Shown one piece after another: positions 5,638 to 9,877 of a stretch of 9,877 bases of DNA. The stretch is taken from NCBI GenBank assembly GCA_024645155.1, contig JAHEGF010000114.1, positions 1 to 9,877 on the forward strand. The letters are read 5' to 3'. Source of the DNA: Phyllobacteriaceae bacterium (GTDB lineage Bacteria > Pseudomonadota > Alphaproteobacteria > Rhizobiales > Rhizobiaceae). Made by a program: the position numbers and the translations under genes. The notes beneath the pieces were generated by a model that was given only the letters and a program-made list of their open reading frames with translations, made no database searches and was not told the DNA's origin. The stretch's first letter is position 1. Each line of letters opens with the position of its first letter.

Positions 5638-7410
5638 TCAAAGTGGCCAGAAGAACAGAATAGCGGGCACCGATACCGTGACAATCAAAATTTCCAAAGG
5701 CAGACCGATCCGCCAGTAGTCACCGAAGTGGTAGCCGCCCGGTCCCATAATGATCGTGTTGTTCTTGTGGCCGATCGGCGTCAGGAACGCGCAGGATGCA
5801 GCCACCGCGACCGCCATCAAGAAGGGGTCCGGCGATACGCCGATCGAATTTGCAATGTTCAGACCGATCGGCGCAGCGATCAAAGCTGTCGCGACGTTGT
5901 TAAGGAAGTCGGACAAGGTCATTGTGACAATCATCAGCACCGTCAGCACCACCCATGGCGGAAAGCCCTGCGTGCTGGATACAATGGTTTCGGCAATCAG
6001 TTGCGTGCCGCCGGAGTCTTCCAACGCCATGCCGAGCGGAATCAGTGATCCCAACAGGACAATTATCGGCCATTCGATGGAGTCATAGATCTCGCGCGGA
6101 CTGACAATGTTGAATATGGCATATCCGGCAACACAGGCGGCAAGCGCGATCGGCAGGTACACCCAGCCAATGACCGAAGCGAGAATTGCCGCAACAAACA
6201 AGCCGATGGCTAGGGCAGACTTGCTGCGCTGAATTACCATGTGCTTGCGTTCTTCTATCGGTAAAACGCCGAGCCAGTCGATCACTTCCGCCAATCGGTT
6301 TTCTGGACCGAGCAGTAACAGGACATCGCCTGGCGCAGCCACCAACTTGCGGACGCGCTCACGAAACCTGTGGCCGCTTCGCGATACGCCAAGTAGCGTA
6401 ATTCCGTGCCGGTACAAGAGTTGGAGATCAAGCGCACTGCGACCGTTGATGCGCGACGATTCGGTCACGATCGCCTCTCGCAGACTCAGTGATTTTCCGG
6501 TCAACCCGCCGTGTTTTTCAGCTCCGGCATAGTCGAGATCCGCGCCGCCAATGAAAGCTTCAATCGATTTCGGATTGCCTTCGAGAATCAGAAAATCGCC
6601 TTTTTTCAGTTTCTCACGGCGTGAAAATCCCGGCAGACGCTTTCCTCGGCGAACAACACCGATAAAGGCAACATCATGCTCATCGCCAAGCTCATATAGG
6701 TCGCCTGGCGTACGGCCGATCGATTTGGACTTATCGCGAACGCGGCCCTCGGCGACAAAACCCGCGGCATCGGCGCTTCCCCTGGCCGAGGCCGCTTGCA
6801 GGCGCTGAGGGATCAGACGCCAGCCGGCCAAGGCAACGAATGCGATGCCGATTCCAGCGCAGACCAGGCCAACCGGCGTGAAATCGAACATCGAATAAGG
6901 TTCGCCCAACGCGCGCTGGCGGTATTGCGCGACAACAATGTTTGGTGGCGTACCGATCAGCGTAATCATGCCGCCGAGAATCGTTGCGAACGACAACGGC
7001 ATCAAGGTTATGGACCGCGAACGTTTGGCCCGGTCGGCCTCCTGCATGTCAAGCGACATCAACAGGGCAAGTGCGGCGACATTGTTGATGACAGCAGACA
7101 AGGCAGCGCCAACGACCGACATCACGGATATATGAGCGGGCAGCGAACGCGCCGTTGAAAAGACTCTTGCAGCTATGAATTCTATGGCACCGGCGTTCAA
7201 CAACGCCCTTGAAACAATCAGCACAAGCGCAATGATTACCACCGCCGGGTGGCCAAAACCCGTAAACGCATCATTGGCAGGAACCACGCCGGCGATAACC
7301 GCGATCACCAGCGCTCCGAATGCAACAAGATCATAGCGTACGCGTCCGGAAATCAGCAGTGTAAACACCGCCGCAAACAACGCGAACAGGAATATTTGGT
7401 CGCCAGTCAA
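5638..7410 (-). CDS. SLC13-family permease with two TrkA-C (RCK-C) domains
   Basis: An inner-membrane transporter of 590 residues from TTG 7410. Two blocks of membrane helices (about 5-200 and 395-590) flank a soluble region. The soluble region looks like two TrkA-C domains: about 215-290, with GVVRRGKRLPGF and LKKGDFLILEGN, and about 300-385, with GVSRSGHRF and VAAPGDVLLLLGP. Each membrane block carries the repeated signature of the family: INNVAAL (108-114) with IGTPPN (152-157), and FLNNVATALIAAP (502-514) with TPIGHKNN (544-551). E. coli YfbS and the algal SAC1/SLT sulfate transporters share this layout. Substrates in the wider family include dicarboxylates, citrate and sulfate, and the sequence does not say which applies here. 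The upstream extension in the same frame (to 7515) overlaps the SDR gene and is not membrane-like, so it is rejected as start. The gap to the SDR is 22 bases. Confidence 0.86.
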   Translation of the reverse strand: MTGDQIFLFALFAAVFTLLISGRVRYDLVAFGALVIAVIAGVVPANDAFTGFGHPAVVIIALVLIVSRALLNAGAIEFIAARVFSTARSLPAHISVMSVVGAALSAVINNVAALALLMSLDMQEADRAKRSRSITLMPLSFATILGGMITLIGTPPNIVVAQYRQRALGEPYSMFDFTPVGLVCAGIGIAFVALAGWRLIPQRLQAASARGSADAAGFVAEGRVRDKSKSIGRTPGDLYELGDEHDVAFIGVVRRGKRLPGFSRREKLKKGDFLILEGNPKSIEAFIGGADLDYAGAEKHGGLTGKSLSLREAIVTESSRINGRSALDLQLLYRHGITLLGVSRSGHRFRERVRKLVAAPGDVLLLLGPENRLAEVIDWLGVLPIEERKHMVIQRSKSALAIGLFVAAILASVIGWVYLPIALAACVAGYAIFNIVSPREIYDSIEWPIIVLLGSLIPLGMALEDSGGTQLIAETIVSSTQGFPPWVVLTVLMIVTMTLSDFLNNVATALIAAPIGLNIANSIGVSPDPFLMAVAVAASCAFLTPIGHKNNTIIMGPGGYHFGDYWRIGLPLEILIVTVSVPAILFFWPL

Positions 7411-7419
7411 GAATCGAGG

Positions 7420-7424
7420 CCTTT
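7420..7424 (-). promoter_or_regulatory. Ribosome binding site fixing the TTG start of the SLC13 permease
   Basis: The minus strand reads AAAGG here, 9 bases before TTG 7410. No in-frame ATG exists nearby: the ATG in the spacer lies in another frame. The residues after TTG (MTGDQIFLFALF) look like the normal start of SLC13 permeases, so the weak TTG codon is the best start. Confidence 0.55.
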
Positions 7425-7432
7425 GTCCGGGT

Positions 7433-8182
7433 TCATACGCACCGGCCGCCGTCGACTTCCAGGGCAACACCGGTGATGAATTCTGCGTCGTCGGATGCAA
7501 GCCATAGCGCAGCATTGGCGATATCGCGTGGCGTCGACAAACGGCCCAACGGAATCGAAGACCGGAACAATGCGCGCTTTTCGGGCGTGTCTTCGCCCAT
7601 GAACTGGGCCAGCATCCCGGTCTCGCCAGCCACAGGGCACAGGCAGTTCACGCGTATGTTTTTCGGCGCAAGTTCGACAGCCATCGATTTTGTCGCCGTG
7701 ATAGCCCAACCCTTGGAAGCGTTGTACCAAGTCAGGCCGGGCCGCGGGCGCAGACCTGCCGTTGACGCAGTTGTTATGATGACACCGCCGCCCTGTCTTT
7801 CCATGACCGGCACCACGCACTGGGCAGCGTAGTAAATTGCCTTGGCATTGACCGCAAGAATTAGGTCGAAGGTTGCATCGTCGACTTCAAGCATGTTGCC
7901 GTTGATGTGGGTATAACCGGCGTTGTTGACCATGATATCGATGCGGCCGAATGCAGCCAGTGCGGCATCGGTCATGGCTTCGACATCCTTGCGCAGCGAG
8001 ACGTCAGCGGTCACGGCGATTGCATTTTTTCCAATTTCTGCGGTGACTTCGTTTGCACCCTTCGTGTTCAGATCCGCGACAACCACCTTTGCGCCTTCAT
8101 CGGCAAAAAGTCTGGCCATACCGGCGCCGAAGCCTGATGCTGCACCGGTAATAACCGCAACCTTGTCCTTCAATCGAGCCAT
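7433..8182 (-). CDS. Short-chain dehydrogenase/reductase (SDR), NAD(H)-type
   Basis: A classical SDR of 249 residues. The cofactor motif TGAASGFG is at 12-19, and Asp37 at the end of the second strand (VVVADLN) indicates NAD(H) preference. NNAG is at 86-89. The catalytic tetrad is N112, S140, Y153 and K157 (YNASK). The C-terminus EVDGGRCV is of the common SDR type. ATG 8182 (MARLKDKVAVITG) is chosen because the open frame extending to 8800 runs antisense-like through the aldehyde dehydrogenase and adds no SDR sequence. AGAAAG lies about 9 bases upstream. The best generic call is oxidation of a secondary alcohol or reduction of a ketone; in a cassette with a ketosynthase III, a 3-oxoacyl or hydroxyalkyl substrate is possible, but an amino-alcohol substrate linked to the glutamylamide route cannot be excluded. 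It is second in the minus operon, 46 bases after the aldehyde dehydrogenase. Confidence 0.9.
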   Translation of the reverse strand: MARLKDKVAVITGAASGFGAGMARLFADEGAKVVVADLNTKGANEVTAEIGKNAIAVTADVSLRKDVEAMTDAALAAFGRIDIMVNNAGYTHINGNMLEVDDATFDLILAVNAKAIYYAAQCVVPVMERQGGGVIITTASTAGLRPRPGLTWYNASKGWAITATKSMAVELAPKNIRVNCLCPVAGETGMLAQFMGEDTPEKRALFRSSIPLGRLSTPRDIANAALWLASDDAEFITGVALEVDGGRCV

Positions 8183-8228
8183 TCCAGCAGACTTTCTCTT
8201 GTAGCTTGTTGCTTCGTTCGATGCCGCA

Positions 8229-9704
8229 TCAACCGTGATTGAAAACAATCGTCTTGGTCGCCGACATGTCGTATAGCGCTTCAAAACCCTTTTCTCGGCC
8301 ATGTCCGGATTTCCCGAATCCGCCGAATGGTAATTCAATGCCTCCACCGGCACCGTAACCGTTGACATAAACCTGTCCGGCGCGGACACGCTTTGCAACC
8401 CGGTGTTGCCGGGCCCCATCTTTTGTCCACACCCCGGCAACCAGACCGAAATCGGTACCGTTGGCGAGTCGAACCGCCTCTTCCTCGCCATCAAAGGAAA
8501 ATAGCGAAAGGACCGGGCCGAACACTTCTTCGCGTGCGAGCCGTGACTGCGGATCGACCGAACCGAAGAGAACCGGTGCATAATAAGAACCGCCGGAAGG
8601 AGCCGCCGGGTCAATGGAGCCGCGCGCAAGGACAGGAATTCCCGTATTTTCGGCCTCGTTGACAAAATCGGAAACCCGCGATTTTTGCACGGGATTGATA
8701 AGTGCACCGAGATCAAGATCGGCATAATGCGGTCCGGCGACAAGGGCCGCAAACCTTTCGGCCAGTCCCGTTGCGACTTCCTCATACACCGGCGCTTCAA
8801 TCAGGATCCGGCTTCCCGCAGAGCAAGTCTGTCCGCCGTTTTGGATGATGGCATTGACCAGGACCGGAAGGGCCTTGTCGATGTCGGCATCGGCAAAGAC
8901 AATCTGTGGCGACTTGCCGCCCAATTCCATTGTCACACCGCGATTATTCTCGGCCGCCGCTTTCTGTATCGCGGTTCCGGTCCCCGGAGAGCCCGTGAAA
9001 GTCACGTAGTCAACCAGCGGATGCGCCGACAGCGAGGCGCCGGCTTCAGAACCATAACCAGTTATGACGTTGAACACGCCATCTGGAATTCCAGCCTCCA
9101 GCGCCAATTCGGCAATGCGGATGGTGGTCAACGATGCATCTTCGGCAGGCTTGACGACAAGCGTGTTTCCCATCGCAAGAGCAGCGCCTGCAACGCGTGC
9201 GAGAATCTGCAGCGGATAATTCCACGGAATGATGCCCGCCACGACCCCGTGCGGCTCGCGCAGGGTCAGTGCGGTATATCCGTCCAGAAACGGAATCGTA
9301 TCACCATGAATTTTGTCACCGGCGCCACCGTAAAACTCGAAGTAGCGTTTTGTGGCCGCCACATCTGCTATCCCCTGGCGGATAGGTTTGCCGGTATCGC
9401 GCGATTCAAGTTCCGCCAGTTCCTCGCCATTTTTGTTCACCAGCTCAAACAGGCGGGTCAACAGGCGGCCACGCTCCACGGCCGGCATATGCGACCACGG
9501 TCCTTCGTCGAATGCCTTGCGCGATGATTTTACAGCGGCATCAACGTCGGCACCAATTGAAGCCGGAATTGATGCGAAAACCTTACCGTCTGACGGACTG
9601 ACCACATCAATGCGCTTGCCGGATAGAGCGTCTACGCGCTTTCCACCGATCAGTTGCATGAAGGCGATGCCTTCGGCGATGGTCCGTGAAGGAAGGGTTC
9701 CCAT
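8229..9704 (-). CDS. NAD(P)-dependent aldehyde dehydrogenase, possible PuuC role
   Basis: An ALDH-superfamily enzyme of 491 residues that oxidises an aldehyde to the acid. All key residues are present: oxyanion Asn162 in PWNYP, cofactor-binding Lys185 in VVKPAE, the FTGSPGTG loop (236-243), general base Glu260 in MELGGKSP, nucleophile Cys294 in GGQTCSAG, and Glu393 in EEVFGPV. Next to puuA and puuB it is the best candidate in the window for oxidising gamma-glutamyl-gamma-aminobutyraldehyde (the PuuC step), but it is transcribed from the opposite unit and may instead serve the SDR-ketosynthase-P450 cassette. ATG 9704 has AAGG 8 bases upstream. ATG 9659 (MQLIGGKRV) also has GAAGG and begins where many ALDHs begin, giving 476 residues. 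It is the first gene of the five-gene minus operon, with the candidate control region directly upstream. Confidence 0.9.
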   Translation of the reverse strand: MGTLPSRTIAEGIAFMQLIGGKRVDALSGKRIDVVSPSDGKVFASIPASIGADVDAAVKSSRKAFDEGPWSHMPAVERGRLLTRLFELVNKNGEELAELESRDTGKPIRQGIADVAATKRYFEFYGGAGDKIHGDTIPFLDGYTALTLREPHGVVAGIIPWNYPLQILARVAGAALAMGNTLVVKPAEDASLTTIRIAELALEAGIPDGVFNVITGYGSEAGASLSAHPLVDYVTFTGSPGTGTAIQKAAAENNRGVTMELGGKSPQIVFADADIDKALPVLVNAIIQNGGQTCSAGSRILIEAPVYEEVATGLAERFAALVAGPHYADLDLGALINPVQKSRVSDFVNEAENTGIPVLARGSIDPAAPSGGSYYAPVLFGSVDPQSRLAREEVFGPVLSLFSFDGEEEAVRLANGTDFGLVAGVWTKDGARQHRVAKRVRAGQVYVNGYGAGGGIELPFGGFGKSGHGREKGFEALYDMSATKTIVFNHG

Positions 9705-9877
9705 GGAGTTGACCTTGCATTTGTTGCTTTTGGGCGCACAATTTACTTATGGCCTGTTATAGCGCTACGCAAACCATCACGCCGCCCGCTGTCAAGCACT
9801 CCAACGCGCGATACCGTCATACGATTACCCCTAGCCAATTTTAATCGATTAGATTAAGAGTTCTCGCGCCTGTTTCT
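9705..9877 (-). promoter_or_regulatory. Upstream control region of the aldehyde dehydrogenase operon
   Basis: No gene is seen in these 173 bases, which must hold the promoter of the minus operon or be reached from outside the window. On the minus strand a perfect TTGACA (plus-strand 9790-9795) could be a minus-35, but the hexamer 17 bases further on is TTGCGT, a poor minus-10. A TATAAC (9756-9761) is 28 bases away, too far to pair with it. An 8-bp palindrome TAGCGCTA lies at 9760-9767. The promoter call is therefore weak. Confidence 0.4.
9841..9857. promoter_or_regulatory. Palindromic operator candidate upstream of the minus operon
   Basis: TAATCGATTA at 9842-9851 is a perfect 10-bp palindrome. 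The wider 9841-9857 stretch also reads as TTAATC, five bases, GATTAA, a second interrupted inverted repeat overlapping the first. It is AT-rich in a GC-richer setting and lies about 50 bases upstream of the TTGACA hexamer, a position suited to an activator or repressor site. No regulator gene is visible in the window. Confidence 0.35.

Noticed and set aside
5182..6048. Plus-strand open frame of 288 codons
   Set aside because: It runs antisense across the KASIII start, the spacer and the SLC13 3' end. Its composition is that of a reverse-strand shadow, rich in Arg, His and Cys with no motif.
7411..7515. N-terminal extension of the SLC13 permease frame to ATG 7515
   Set aside because: The added 35 residues are hydrophilic and low in family likeness, and they overlap the SDR 3' end. 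TTG 7410 has a ribosome binding site and gives the expected N-terminus.
8183..8800. N-terminal extension of the SDR reading frame, giving 455 residues
   Set aside because: The extra 206 residues lie inside the aldehyde dehydrogenase gene in another frame, have no domain character, and the SDR begins normally at MARLKDKV.
8685..9527. Plus-strand open frame of 280 codons
   Set aside because: It is entirely antisense to a fully motif-bearing aldehyde dehydrogenase and has no recognisable domain.
9756..9795. Sigma-70 promoter from TTGACA and TATAAC on the minus strand
   Set aside because: The spacer is 28 bases, well outside the usual 16 to 19, so the two hexamers cannot form one promoter.

Overview
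The window looks like part of an alphaproteobacterial chromosome, probably Hyphomicrobiales (Rhizobiales) or a relative. The basis is moderately GC-rich coding sequence, tightly packed genes, the style of the polyamine genes, and a small membrane protein of a type I associate with that group. This is inference from sequence style, not a database match. I see no rRNA, tRNA, IS element, phage gene or CRISPR array.

Left part (1-3276), plus strand: a putrescine uptake and utilisation locus. It opens with the last 46 codons of an ABC-transporter permease of the PotI/PotC type. A short membrane-protein gene on the minus strand overlaps that permease tail-to-tail by 4 bp. A 110-base divergent spacer follows, carrying an 8-bp hairpin and a 10-bp inverted repeat. 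Then come puuA (gamma-glutamylputrescine synthetase, glutamine synthetase fold) and puuB (FAD-dependent gamma-glutamylputrescine oxidase), 18 bases apart.

Right part (9704 down to 3283), minus strand: five genes in one direction with gaps of only 18 to 46 bases, so very probably one operon. In transcription order they are an aldehyde dehydrogenase, an SDR oxidoreductase, an SLC13-type membrane transporter with two predicted cytosolic TrkA-C-like domains, a beta-ketoacyl-ACP synthase III of the long form, and a cytochrome P450. The P450 ends 6 bases from the end of puuB, so the two units converge. The 173 bases before the aldehyde dehydrogenase (9705-9877) hold only candidate promoter and operator elements.

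How they may fit together: PuuA glutamylates putrescine, PuuB oxidises it to the gamma-glutamyl aminoaldehyde, and the aldehyde dehydrogenase opposite could do the next (PuuC) step. The hydrolase that would release GABA (PuuD) is not in the window. The rest of the minus operon is not explained by putrescine breakdown. A ketosynthase III beside a P450, with an SDR, an aldehyde dehydrogenase and a transporter, suggests fatty-acyl-derived chemistry with no assigned product. The P450 is unusual because its I-helix reads GGQNEP in place of the normal acid-threonine pair. This KASIII-P450 cassette is the part most worth following up.
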